The position numbers and the translations under genes are program-made. A stretch of DNA of 64,000 nt, from positions 1 to 64,000 of the forward strand of contig JAHFUP010000011.1 of assembly GCA_023265025.1 (NCBI GenBank). Direction: 5' to 3'. This stretch comes from Acidimicrobiia bacterium (lineage in GTDB: Bacteria; Actinomycetota; Acidimicrobiia; Acidimicrobiales; AC-14). Position 1 is the stretch's first letter. Each line of letters begins with the position of its first letter. Below are positions 26,430 through 36,590 of the stretch, piece after piece. The notes beneath the pieces were generated by a model. That model was given only the letters and a program-made list of their open reading frames with translations. It was not told the origin of the DNA and did no database searches.

Positions 26430-27761
26430 CTACGCGATCCCCACCGACACAATCACCACGATGAGGGCGACGGCGCCGACGAAGTCGACCGAGGAGGTCA
26501 CGAGGGGGATGCCGTAGGTGTCGGGGTCGGCGCCGAAGCGGACGGCGGCGATGGTGCCGTAGTAGGCGACGACGGTCACGAACGCGACGGCGAACGCCCC
26601 GCCGAGGAGAGAAACCAGCACCATCTGCAGCAAGCCGGGGCTGGCCTGGCCCAGGAGCCGGCCGACGTAGTGGGCGCCGACCGCGTTGAACAGGTACACC
26701 GGCGCGCCGAGGAGGAGGATCAGGTAGCCGTCGGCCCGGGCGTCCCGGCTCGGGAATGTCGCCGGCGCCATGAGGCCGAGGTGCAGCTTGGTGGAGAGGC
26801 GGCTGGACAGTATGCCGCCCAGGGCGCCGGCGCTGCTGATGAACGCCGGGAACAGGATGAGCAGGGCCGGATAGGTCGAGAACGTTCCCAGGCGCTTCTC
26901 GATGGCGATCCCCGCCATGGTGCTGAGGCAGGCGGCGGCGAAGAGGATGGGCAGCGACTCGCGCACCACCCGTCGCAGGACGTCCGCCTTCGAGCGCCAG
27001 GCGACGACGAACAGCACGATCACCGCCACGACCACGACGACGCCGAGCACGTGGGCCACCAGGTCGATGTCGAGGAGGAGGCTGGCGACCCAGAGCGCCG
27101 GCAGGGTGAGGACGTCGCCCAGCGTGGACACGAGCGGCGCAATGAGGTTGTCGAGGTCCCACCCGTAGCGCACGGAGCCGGCGGCCAGCAAGATCGTCGC
27201 CACCAGCACCACGACTGAGGCGATGGCGCCGCCGGCGATGGAGATGACCGCCAGGTCGAGCACCGAAATCGTGTTCATGACGCCCAGGGCCACGGCGACG
27301 GTCTTGGCCACGACGGCCAGCAGGAGCGAGAGCATGAGGGTCAGCACCATCGAGGCGGCGACGTTCTGGCCCATCAAGGTCTGCCGGCGCACGGAGAGCC
27401 GGAAGTTGCCGAGGTGGATGGCGGTGCTCAGCCGGTTGCCGAGCGCGGAGAACACATTGCCCCGCAGGCCGATGGCGGCCGGCACCAGCACCAGCAGGCC
27501 GGGGAACCGCTCGAAGGTGTCGGTGATGGCGCCCAGCACCGCGCCGGCGAGCAGGCTGGTGGAGCTGTTCAGGGTGAGGCTGACCAGGCTCTGGCGGACG
27601 ACGTCGGAGCTGGAACCGAGGAGCGACCGCAGCCGGGCGCCGAGGCGCAGGGGCGACGGCCGGCGGATCGGCTGGGGCCGGGGACGGCTACGGCGCGGGC
27701 GGTCCTCCGGCGCAGGGCCGGGCCGGGCGAGTGCCCTGATCGGACGAACTTGGCGGGCCAT
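26430..27761 (-). CDS. SLC41/MgtE-type divalent cation transporter
   Basis: The 443-residue membrane protein contains two homologous MgtE-type transmembrane units, marked by PAAIGLRGNVFSALGNRLST (about 90-110) and PAFISSAGALGGILSSRLST (about 302-321), each followed by a Leu-His-Leu/Ile-His-Leu turn. No N-terminal CBS or MgtE_N domain is present, which places it with the SLC41-like branch; a basic Pro/Arg-rich tail of about 45 residues precedes the first helix. It presumably carries Mg2+, with the PhoU/TrkA-C protein as a possible regulator. Confidence 0.86.
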   Translation of the reverse strand: MARQVRPIRALARPGPAPEDRPRRSRPRPQPIRRPSPLRLGARLRSLLGSSSDVVRQSLVSLTLNSSTSLLAGAVLGAITDTFERFPGLLVLVPAAIGLRGNVFSALGNRLSTAIHLGNFRLSVRRQTLMGQNVAASMVLTLMLSLLLAVVAKTVAVALGVMNTISVLDLAVISIAGGAIASVVVLVATILLAAGSVRYGWDLDNLIAPLVSTLGDVLTLPALWVASLLLDIDLVAHVLGVVVVVAVIVLFVVAWRSKADVLRRVVRESLPILFAAACLSTMAGIAIEKRLGTFSTYPALLILFPAFISSAGALGGILSSRLSTKLHLGLMAPATFPSRDARADGYLILLLGAPVYLFNAVGAHYVGRLLGQASPGLLQMVLVSLLGGAFAVAFVTVVAYYGTIAAVRFGADPDTYGIPLVTSSVDFVGAVALIVVIVSVGIA

Positions 27762-27778
27762 GACCCGGTGATTCCATC

Positions 27779-28186
27779 TCAGCGGTGCCGGTCAGGGCCG
27801 GCGCGCTCCATGTCGATGCGGACGAGGACGCGGCCCTGGTCCTCCATGGCCCGGCGGTAGTCGTCCCAGTCCGGGTGCTCCCCAGCGACGGCGCGGTACT
27901 GCGCGATCAGGGGCTCCATGGCGTCGGGCAGCGAGAGCACGGTGGCGGTGCCGTCGATCTGGATCCAGCTCCAGAAGTCCTCGGACGTGACGAACAGCGA
28001 CACCCGCGGGTCGGCTCGGATGCGCCGGACCTTGTATGCGTTCTCACGGGTGCTGATCGCCGGCCGGCCCGCCTCGTCGAGCGCCACCGACACCGCCGAC
28101 ATCTGCGGCCGACCGTCGGGGCGGACCGTCGCCAGGATCCCGCGATGGTGCTCGCGGAGGAAGGCGCGGGCCTCGTCGAGTTCCAT
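27779..28186 (-). CDS. PPOX-class (F420- or FMN-dependent) flavoprotein
   Basis: At 135 residues this is a split-barrel pyridoxamine-5'-phosphate-oxidase-like protein (FLREHHRGILATVRPDGRPQMSAVSVALDEAGRPAIST, KVRRIRADPRVSLFVTSEDFWSWIQIDGTATV), the pattern of actinobacterial PPOX-class F420-dependent enzymes. The ATG lies 9 bases after the stop of the dehydrogenase gene. Cofactor choice between F420 and FMN cannot be settled from the sequence alone. Confidence 0.85.
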   Translation of the reverse strand: MELDEARAFLREHHRGILATVRPDGRPQMSAVSVALDEAGRPAISTRENAYKVRRIRADPRVSLFVTSEDFWSWIQIDGTATVLSLPDAMEPLIAQYRAVAGEHPDWDDYRRAMEDQGRVLVRIDMERAGPDRHR

Positions 28187-28195
28187 GGCCGGAGC

Positions 28196-29077
28196 CTACG
28201 TCGGTGCTGCTGGACGGGCGGGGCGGCCGCGGACCTCGGCGATCACCGCCGAGTAGTCGAGGCCGCCGAGGCCCTCGGCGTCCGCCTGCTCGAGCCAGTC
28301 CCGGGCCGCTGGCGCCAGGCGCAGGCGGAGGCCGGCGTCGTGCGCGGCGCCCGTCACCAGGCGCAGGTCCTTGGCCGCCAGGGCCAGCGCGAAGTTCGGC
28401 GGGTACTCCCCCCGCTCGATCATCGTGCGCTTGCTCCTCACCGTCGTCCCGATCGGTGAATCGGCCAGGATGTCGAGCATCACGGCCTCGTCGAGCCCCA
28501 GGGCGTCGCCGACGGCGAGGGCCTCGGCCAGCCCGCACATCAGGGCGCCGAGCGTCGAGTTGGCCACCAGCTTCATCGCCGCGCCGGCGCCGATCGGGCC
28601 GAGGTAGCGGGGCGTGCCCAGCACGTCGAGGACCGGCCGAAGCCGCTCGAACGCCGGCTCGGGGCCGCCGACGAAAATCTTGAGCGTCCCCTCGGTCGCC
28701 TGGGGCACGCTCCCGAGCACCGGGGCATCGAGCATGTCGACACCGGCGGGCAGGCGATGCTCGACCGAGCGGACGGCGTCGGGGCCGACCGTCGACATGT
28801 CGACGAGGGCGGCGTGCCGGGCCATGCCCTCGGCCAGGCCGTCGGGCCCGAACACGACGGCCTCGAGAGCGTCCGGGCCGGCGAGCATGGTCATCACGAC
28901 CTCGGCCCCGCCGGCGGCCTCGGCCGGCGAGCCCGCCTCCGAGGCACCCCGCTCGACGACGGCCGCGGCTGACCCAGGCGTGCGATTCCACACGCAGACG
29001 TCGTGGCCGGCGTCGACGAGCCGTGTCGCCATCGGCACACCCATCCGGCCGAGCCCGCAGAAGGCGATCCCGGTCAG
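28196..29077 (-). CDS. Beta-hydroxyacid (3-hydroxyisobutyrate-type) dehydrogenase
   Basis: The 293-residue protein has the NAD(P) motif IAFCGLGRMGVPMATRL at its very N-terminus, the substrate-loop region MLDAPVLGSVPQATEGTL and the catalytic-Lys helix GAAMKLVANSTLGA of the 3-hydroxyisobutyrate dehydrogenase family. No ATG, GTG or TTG occurs early enough to keep the Rossmann strand. The only suitable start is CTG at 29077, overlapping the glnD stop as CTGA. Substrate unknown; tartronate-semialdehyde or succinic-semialdehyde reductase activity is also possible. Confidence 0.86.
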   Translation of the reverse strand: MTGIAFCGLGRMGVPMATRLVDAGHDVCVWNRTPGSAAAVVERGASEAGSPAEAAGGAEVVMTMLAGPDALEAVVFGPDGLAEGMARHAALVDMSTVGPDAVRSVEHRLPAGVDMLDAPVLGSVPQATEGTLKIFVGGPEPAFERLRPVLDVLGTPRYLGPIGAGAAMKLVANSTLGALMCGLAEALAVGDALGLDEAVMLDILADSPIGTTVRSKRTMIERGEYPPNFALALAAKDLRLVTGAAHDAGLRLRLAPAARDWLEQADAEGLGGLDYSAVIAEVRGRPARPAAPT

Positions 29078-31428
29078 CCGCCGACCTCTACCCCGTCGAG
29101 CACGACCCGCAGCGCGCCCTCGACGACCGGGACGCGGTCGTCGGCCACCTTGGCGCCGCCGGCGTCGACCACGTAGAACGCGTCGACCACCTCGTGGCCC
29201 ACGGTGGCGACCTTGGCCGAGCGGATGTCCAGGCCGAGGTCGGCAAGGCAACGGGTGATCCGGTACAGCGTGCCGATGCGGTCGGGCGCCCGCACGTCGA
29301 CCACGGTGGCGGTGGCCGAGGCGTCGGTGTGGACGGTCACCTGCGTGCGCGCCGGCGTGGCCGCCAGCACCCCGATGCGGCCGGCGTACTGGCGGGCCCG
29401 ATCGGCGAGGCGGGCCTCCAGCGAGATGGCGCCGTCGAGGGCCCGGACCATATCCGCTTCCACCGCCCGCCAGTCGGGCTCGCGCCCGTTCGCCGGCTCG
29501 ACGTGGAAGTGCTCGAGCGCCATGCCATCGTCGCTGGACCAGGCCCGGGCGGCCAGCACGTCGAGGCCGTGCAACGCGAGGACGCCGGCGACACCGCAGA
29601 ACAGGCCCGGGCGGTCGGGGCCCACGACGGTGGCCTGGCGGCCCGCGGCCTCGACGACCAGGCGACCCTCGGCACGCGCCCGGTCGAGGACGGCGAGGTG
29701 GAACGGCCCCGGGAATTCCGCCACCGCGTGGGCGCCGGCCGAGAGGAAGCCGTCCACCCGCGCCACGAGCTCGGACACGAGCCCCGCCTTCCACGGGCTC
29801 CACGCCGCCGGCCCCGTGGCCTCGCTGTCGGCGACGGTCAGGAAGTGGAGCAGGTGGAGCAGGCCCCGGCCGCCGACCTTGGCGGCCACCGACTCGACGG
29901 TGGACGGGTCGTCGAGGTCCCGGCGGGTGGCGACGACGGGCAGCAGCAGATGGTGACGCACCATGTCGACGAGGATGGCGACGTCCGCCGCCGGGAAGCC
30001 CATCCGCGTGGCGATCTCGGTGATGACCGCCTCGCCGGCGACGGTGTGGTCGGGACCTCGATCGGGGACGAAGCCCTTGCCGATGTCGTGCAGCCAGGTC
30101 CCCACGAGAAGGAGGTCGGGACGGTCGACCCCGCCGGTGTCGGCCGCGGCGCCGACGGCCGCCTCGCACAGGTGCCGGTCGACGGTGAAGCGGTGGTAGG
30201 CGTTGCGCTGGGGGCGGCAGCGGACCGCCGCCCACTCGGGCAGCAGGCGCACGAGCAGGCCCTTCTGGTCCAGCGCCTCCAGCACGGGGATCGCCGGCCG
30301 GCCGGCGCCGAGCAGGGCCACCAGGTCGGCACGGGACTCGTCGGTCCAGGCGCCGGCCAGGTCGGCCGGCGCCTCGGCGGCCAGGCGGTCGAGGCTGCGC
30401 CGGCTGAGGGACGTCCTCGCCTTGGCCGCCGCCGCCGCCGCCCGTAGGACGAGCCCCGGGTCGGTCGCCGGGCCGGCGCCGCCGGCCAGCTCCACGAGGC
30501 CCTCCCGCAGCACCAGCCCCTCGCCCAGCGGGCGGTCGGCGGCCGAGACCCGGCCCCTCGGGCCCCGCAGCGACGACCCGATCCGGTCCCAGGCCTCGTC
30601 GCTCGTCCACGCGATCGTGCGGGCCGCAGCCGACAGGCGGCCCATGAGGACGTCGGCGTCGGCATCGCCCAGGGCCGCGGCCACTGCGTCCTGCTCCTGG
30701 AGCAGCAGGCGGTCCTTGGCCTTGCCCGTGCGGCGCTGGAGCTCGATGCGGATCTCCAACAGCGTGGCGTGCGCCGAGTGCAGGGCGTCGTCATCGCCCT
30801 CGAGCAGGATGCGCCGGGCCGCCTCCGCCCAGCGCAGGGCGTGCACGTCGCGCAGCCCGCCCCTGCCCTCCTTCAGATCGGGCTCGAGGAGGAAAGCCAC
30901 CTCGCCGGCCCGGTCGTGGCGCTCGGACACCGACTCCCGGAGGGCGGCCAGCCAGCGCGACGCCGTCGCCCGCCACTGCTCCGCCGCCCGTCGTGCGAGC
31001 TCGGTGGCGAGGTCGGGGTCCCCGACGAGGAGCCGAATGTCGAGCTGGGCGGTGGCGGTGTTGAGATCGGTGCCGGCGAGGGCCAGGGCCTCCTTGACCG
31101 TGCGCACCGCGTGGCCCAGTTTCACCCCCCGGTCCCATACGGGGTACCACAGCTTCTCCGCCAGGCGGGCCAGGTCCGCCCGGTCGCGCCGTCCGCCGCC
31201 CCGGTGCAGGAGGATGAGGTCGAGGTCGCTCCCCGGGCACAGCTCCCGGCGGCCGTACCCGCCGACCGCCACCAGCGCCAGGCCGTCGCCCGCCGCACCG
31301 GGAGCGGCGGCGGAGAAGACCCCGGTCAGCCAGGCGTCGACCGCGTCGGAATAGGCACGGCAGAACTCGAACCCCCGCGGCGCGGGGTCGCCCCGGACGG
31401 CAACCACCCGTTCGTAGGCTCCGTCCAC
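29074..31428 (-). CDS. glnD: [Protein-PII] uridylyltransferase/uridylyl-removing enzyme
   Basis: The protein (784 residues from GTG 31428) has the nucleotidyltransferase motif GGYGRRELCPGSDLDL, a GlnD-type helical linker (FLLEPDLKEGRGGLRDVHAL), an HD domain (LHDIGKGF, MVRHHLLLP) and a C-terminal region with two ACT-like stretches (DRPGLFCGVAGVLALHGLDV, DRIGTLYRITRCLADLGLDI). It is somewhat shorter than the E. coli enzyme. GlnD modifies PII in response to glutamine; here it follows glnK directly. An upstream ATG at 31509 would overlap glnK and is less likely. Confidence 0.93.
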   Translation of the reverse strand: MDGAYERVVAVRGDPAPRGFEFCRAYSDAVDAWLTGVFSAAAPGAAGDGLALVAVGGYGRRELCPGSDLDLILLHRGGGRRDRADLARLAEKLWYPVWDRGVKLGHAVRTVKEALALAGTDLNTATAQLDIRLLVGDPDLATELARRAAEQWRATASRWLAALRESVSERHDRAGEVAFLLEPDLKEGRGGLRDVHALRWAEAARRILLEGDDDALHSAHATLLEIRIELQRRTGKAKDRLLLQEQDAVAAALGDADADVLMGRLSAAARTIAWTSDEAWDRIGSSLRGPRGRVSAADRPLGEGLVLREGLVELAGGAGPATDPGLVLRAAAAAAKARTSLSRRSLDRLAAEAPADLAGAWTDESRADLVALLGAGRPAIPVLEALDQKGLLVRLLPEWAAVRCRPQRNAYHRFTVDRHLCEAAVGAAADTGGVDRPDLLLVGTWLHDIGKGFVPDRGPDHTVAGEAVITEIATRMGFPAADVAILVDMVRHHLLLPVVATRRDLDDPSTVESVAAKVGGRGLLHLLHFLTVADSEATGPAAWSPWKAGLVSELVARVDGFLSAGAHAVAEFPGPFHLAVLDRARAEGRLVVEAAGRQATVVGPDRPGLFCGVAGVLALHGLDVLAARAWSSDDGMALEHFHVEPANGREPDWRAVEADMVRALDGAISLEARLADRARQYAGRIGVLAATPARTQVTVHTDASATATVVDVRAPDRIGTLYRITRCLADLGLDIRSAKVATVGHEVVDAFYVVDAGGAKVADDRVPVVEGALRVVLDGVEVGG

Positions 31429-31429
31429 C

Positions 31430-33042
<1,613 letters not shown>

Positions 33043-33126
33043 CGCGTCTCCTTTGTCCCGTCGAGGCAGGAAACTACTGCGGCGAAGGTGTCGGATCAGT
33101 GTCCGGATGATGAACAGATTGTTTCC

Positions 33127-34458
33127 TCACCGACGGAGCGCTGAGAGGAGCTGCGGCGACGAGATGACGTTGGCGCCGAGGGCCCGCGAACCGTCCTGGA
33201 CCCGGCGGTCGCTGGACGCCACGAGCACCGGGCGGGACGGGTCGAGGTCGCCGACGCGGCCCAGCACCACGTCGTCGGCCTCGACACCGGCCGGCGAGAA
33301 GCTGACCTTGACCAGCCGGGCCGTCCTCGGCACCAGCGCCGGCCAGACGGGCTCGGCCCCGTCGAACACCACCGAGATGTCGGCGCCGGTGCGGGTCGCC
33401 ATCTCGGTGAGGGCGTCGACCAGCCGCCGGCGCTGCTCGGCGATCGGCAGCTCGAACCAGCCGAGCTGGGAGGCGTTGTAGCCGTCCACCAGCACGGCGA
33501 TGCCCGGCACCCGGAAGAGATGGTCGGCGGCCTCCACCGAGTCGTCAAGCACACCCGGCGGCAAGGCGACAGGGGTGCGGCGCGGCGGGCGGGCGGGCCG
33601 GGTCGGGCGGGCCGGCGACGGGGGCGGTTCGGCCGGCGGGTCGGCCGGGGGCGGCCCGCCACCGAGTGAGACCGCGGCCCGGTGGAGCGACGTGGCCATG
33701 GCGGCCGCCGCACCTGCCGCCTCGAACAGGGCGGCGCCGGCCTGGCGCACCGCCTCCGCCGCCCGGGCCTCCGCCCGGTCGGGCTCCGGTGCCGGCGCCA
33801 CCTCGGGCGCCGGCGCGGGCGGGGGGCTCCGGCGCAACTCGTCGAGCGTGTCCTTGAGCTCGGAGGCCTTCTGGACGGCCCGGTTCCCCTCGTCTCGCGC
33901 CCGGTCCCGCTCACCCCGGGCCCGGTCCCGCTCCGCGGTGGTCTGCTCTAGCCGCCGGGCCAGCTCCTCCGCCTCCTGGGCCGCCGCCCGCCGGGCCCGG
34001 CGCTCTTCGGCGAGCGCGGCCGCGGCCCGCGCCGACTCGGCCTGGGCGGCCGCCGCGGCGGCTTCGGCCCGCTGGGTGGCCGCCTCGGCGCCGGCCAGGC
34101 GCCGGCGGGCCTCGTTCTCCGCCCTCCGGTCGGCTGCCGCCTCGCCGGCCTCGGCCACGCCGTTGGCCAGCGACTGCAGGTCGCCCTCCCAACCCGGCGG
34201 GCGGGTCAGCCACAACCAGCCGGCGCGGCCGACGTCGTCCTCGGTCACCGTCTCGGCCACCCTGGCCCGGAACTCGTCGTCGGCGTCGACGGCCCGCTGG
34301 GCCGCCACCACGGCCCGGGTCGGCAGCTTGGCGAAGTGGAGGAACGGGCGCAGCGCCGGCGGGGCGTCAACGGCCGGCGTGTCCTCCTCGCCGGCACGGG
34401 CCACCGCGACGACCGCTTCGATCGCCGGGCGCAGGAGCTTGTCGAGCGCCGGCGTCAG
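33127..34458 (-). CDS. NYN-domain (PIN-like) RNA-binding/nuclease protein with coiled coil
   Basis: The C-terminal 150 residues form a NYN/YacP-like domain (AVLVDGYNASQLGW, ISVVFDGAEPVW, VEADDVVLGRVGDLDPSRPVLVASSDRRVQD) with the acidic residues of a PIN-type metal site. The middle (about 100-240) is an Ala/Glu/Arg-rich coiled coil, followed by a Pro-rich linker. Actinobacterial relatives are thought to act on RNA. The start is uncertain: CTG at 34458 overlaps the zinc-ribbon stop as CTGA, while GTG at 34524 would overlap it by 70 bases. Confidence 0.8.
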   Translation of the reverse strand: MTPALDKLLRPAIEAVVAVARAGEEDTPAVDAPPALRPFLHFAKLPTRAVVAAQRAVDADDEFRARVAETVTEDDVGRAGWLWLTRPPGWEGDLQSLANGVAEAGEAAADRRAENEARRRLAGAEAATQRAEAAAAAAQAESARAAAALAEERRARRAAAQEAEELARRLEQTTAERDRARGERDRARDEGNRAVQKASELKDTLDELRRSPPPAPAPEVAPAPEPDRAEARAAEAVRQAGAALFEAAGAAAAMATSLHRAAVSLGGGPPPADPPAEPPPSPARPTRPARPPRRTPVALPPGVLDDSVEAADHLFRVPGIAVLVDGYNASQLGWFELPIAEQRRRLVDALTEMATRTGADISVVFDGAEPVWPALVPRTARLVKVSFSPAGVEADDVVLGRVGDLDPSRPVLVASSDRRVQDGSRALGANVISSPQLLSALRR

Positions 34459-34682
34459 CTCTCCGTTCCCTGCGGGGCCGCGTCGAGCGTCTCGATCGCC
34501 TTGGTCGAGCCGCACCAGCGGCACGCCACCTCCTCGACCGTCTCAGCCAGCACCTCGTCGTCCTCGACCACCAGATCCCCGCCCAGCGAATAGTGGTGGA
34601 AGGCCTTGGTGCGGCGGGTGACGGTGACGTCGAAGCGGGTCAGGTTGCCACAGGCGGCGCAGCGGTAGCGGGCGGGAGGCAC
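34455..34682 (-). CDS. Small zinc-ribbon protein
   Basis: The 75-residue protein has two CxxC knuckles (YRCAACGN at about 7-12 and ACRWCGS at about 54-58) spaced as a zinc ribbon, with a basic strand region between them. Start GTG 34682. It heads the minus-strand run that includes the NYN protein and the nitrogen genes and is divergent from the DEDD/GIY-YIG gene. Role unknown, probably nucleic-acid or protein binding. Confidence 0.75.
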   Translation of the reverse strand: MPPARYRCAACGNLTRFDVTVTRRTKAFHHYSLGGDLVVEDDEVLAETVEEVACRWCGSTKAIETLDAAPQGTES

Positions 34683-34717
34683 GACATGCCACTCTAACCG
34701 GCGGGTCCTGGCCGTTT

Positions 34718-34757
34718 TGGCTGCACTGGCGTGCCTAGAGGCACGTCACTGCAGCCA
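34718..34757. repeat. 40-nt palindrome in a divergent promoter region
   Basis: Arms TGGCTGCACTGGCGTGCC and GGCACGTCACTGCAGCCA flank the loop TAGA, giving an 18-4-18 hairpin with two imperfect positions. The tips TGGCTGCA/TGCAGCCA and the geometry match the palindrome at 11757-11796. Here it lies between divergent genes, so it is not a terminator for either; an operator or a small dispersed element is possible. Confidence 0.6.
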
Positions 34758-34818
34758 GATCGGACCGGTGGTCGAGGGTGCTTGCCTTCGAACATATGTT
34801 CGCCTAGGGTCCGGGCCG

Positions 34819-36489
34819 GTGCAGCGCAGCTTCGACGACCTGGGCGTCCCTCTCCACCAGGTGACCTTCTGCGTGCTCGACCTGGAGACCACCGGCGCCG
34901 CCCCGCCCCAGTGCGCCATCACCGAGATCGGGGCGGTGAAGCTGCGGGGCGGCGAGTGCCTCGGCACCTTCCAGACGCTGGTCAACCCGGGCGTCGGCAT
35001 CCCGCCGGAGATCACCTTCCTGACCGGAATCACCGAGGCCATGGTCTTGCCGGCGCCGTGGATCGAGGCCGTGCTGCCGGCGTTCCTGGAGTTCCTCGGC
35101 TCCGCAGTGATCGTCGGCCACAACGTCCGGTTCGACATGCGGTTCCTCCAGGCCGCGATGGCGTCGACGGGGCGGCCGCCGATCCCCAACCGGTTCGTCG
35201 ACACCTGCGCGCTGGCCCGCCGGCTGATCCGTGACGAGGTGCCGAACTGCCAGCTCGGCACCCTCGCTGAGCGGCTCCGGCTCCCCCACCGCCCGTCCCA
35301 CCGGGCCCTGGCCGACGCCCTGGCCACCGGCGACCTCCTGCACGCCCTGCTGGAGCGGGCCGGCAACCTCGGCGTGCTCGGCCTCGACGACCTCTACGAG
35401 CTACCCACCATGCGGGCCCATCCGCAGATGGGCAAGCTGAAGCTGACGTCGAGCCTGCCCCGCCGGCCGGGCGTGTACCTCTTCCGAGGCCTGGGGGGGC
35501 GGGTGCTGTACGTCGGCAAGGCCACCAACCTGCGGGCCCGGGTGCGGTCGTACTTCGGGGGCGACGACCGGCGCAAGATCTCCCAACTGCTGCGGGAGAC
35601 CCAGGCCATCGACCACATCGTCTGTCCGGGCACGCTGGAGGCATCGGTGCTCGAGGTGCGGCTGATCCACCGCCACCAGCCGCCCTTCAACCACCGCTCG
35701 AAGCTCTGGAGCCGGTACGCATACCTCAAGCTCACGCTCGACGAGCCCTACCCGCGCCTGTCGGTCGTGCGCGCTCCACGGGCCGGCGACGGCTGTCTCT
35801 ACCTGGGGCCGCTCGGGTCGACGGGCGCCGCCCGCCTGGTGGCCGACGCCATCGAGTCGGCCCTGCCGCTCCGCCGCTGCACGGCCCGCGTCCCCAAGGT
35901 GCCGGTCGCCGGCCCCTGCGCCCCGGCCCAGCTAGGCGTGGCCACCTGCCCCTGCGCCGGCACCGTCTCCCAGTCGGCGTACGGTGACATCGTCGACCGC
36001 CTGGTCAGTGGGCTGACCGGCGAGCCGGCGATCCTGCTCGACCCGCTCCGGGCCCGGATGACGGCCCTCGCCGCCGCCGACCGCTACGAGGAGGCGGCCG
36101 ACATGCGCGACCGGGCCGCAGCCCTGGCCCGGGCTCTCACCCGCGGGCGCCAACTCGACTCGCTGCGCCGGGCCGGCCGCATGGAGATCGAGGTCCTCGG
36201 CGAGCCTGGCGTCCGGTCCCGCCGGGTGGTGCTGACGAACGGGCGGCTGGCCGGCGACGACGGCCAGCTCACCCTGCTCGACGCCGCCGGCGAGCCCGAT
36301 GCCGACCCCAATGACCCGCTCCCCCGCCACCTGGTCGACGAGCTGTCATGTGTGGCCTCCTGGCTGGAGGCCGAATCGCGCTCGGTTCGGGTCGTGCACT
36401 GCGAGGGCGGGTGGAGCGTCCCCATCCCCCGGTTACCCCGGTTCGAGCCGGCCAAGTCGCGGTCTCGGGAACCCTCCGGAGCGCGGTAG
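34819..36489 (+). CDS. DEDD exonuclease fused to a GIY-YIG (UvrC-N-like) nuclease
   Basis: Residues about 15-190 are a DnaQ-type 3'-5' exonuclease with LDLETTG, NVRFDMRFL and HRALADALATGDLL supplying the DEDDh residues. Residues about 210-290 are a GIY-YIG domain (RRPGVYLFRGLGGRVLYVGKATNLRARVRSYF). A UVR-like segment (AADRYEEAADMRDRAAAL) lies near 420. This fusion is known in actinobacteria and is presumed to act in DNA repair. The GTG start at 34819 is the first that precedes the exonuclease strand. Length 556 residues. Confidence 0.88.
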   Translation: MQRSFDDLGVPLHQVTFCVLDLETTGAAPPQCAITEIGAVKLRGGECLGTFQTLVNPGVGIPPEITFLTGITEAMVLPAPWIEAVLPAFLEFLGSAVIVGHNVRFDMRFLQAAMASTGRPPIPNRFVDTCALARRLIRDEVPNCQLGTLAERLRLPHRPSHRALADALATGDLLHALLERAGNLGVLGLDDLYELPTMRAHPQMGKLKLTSSLPRRPGVYLFRGLGGRVLYVGKATNLRARVRSYFGGDDRRKISQLLRETQAIDHIVCPGTLEASVLEVRLIHRHQPPFNHRSKLWSRYAYLKLTLDEPYPRLSVVRAPRAGDGCLYLGPLGSTGAARLVADAIESALPLRRCTARVPKVPVAGPCAPAQLGVATCPCAGTVSQSAYGDIVDRLVSGLTGEPAILLDPLRARMTALAAADRYEEAADMRDRAAALARALTRGRQLDSLRRAGRMEIEVLGEPGVRSRRVVLTNGRLAGDDGQLTLLDAAGEPDADPNDPLPRHLVDELSCVASWLEAESRSVRVVHCEGGWSVPIPRLPRFEPAKSRSREPSGAR

Positions 36490-36590
36490 ATGCGGACGAC
36501 AGCCATTGCCGGAAGCCGGAGGACCGTCGACACTTGCCCACGGCATTCGACGGCGTGACATCGCGCCTGTGGCGCGGAACGGGGGACCAA

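Noticed and set aside
33043-33126. A GlnR-type box upstream of amt (GGAAAC elements)
   Set aside because: Only one half-site resembles the consensus and the spacing to a second site is wrong.
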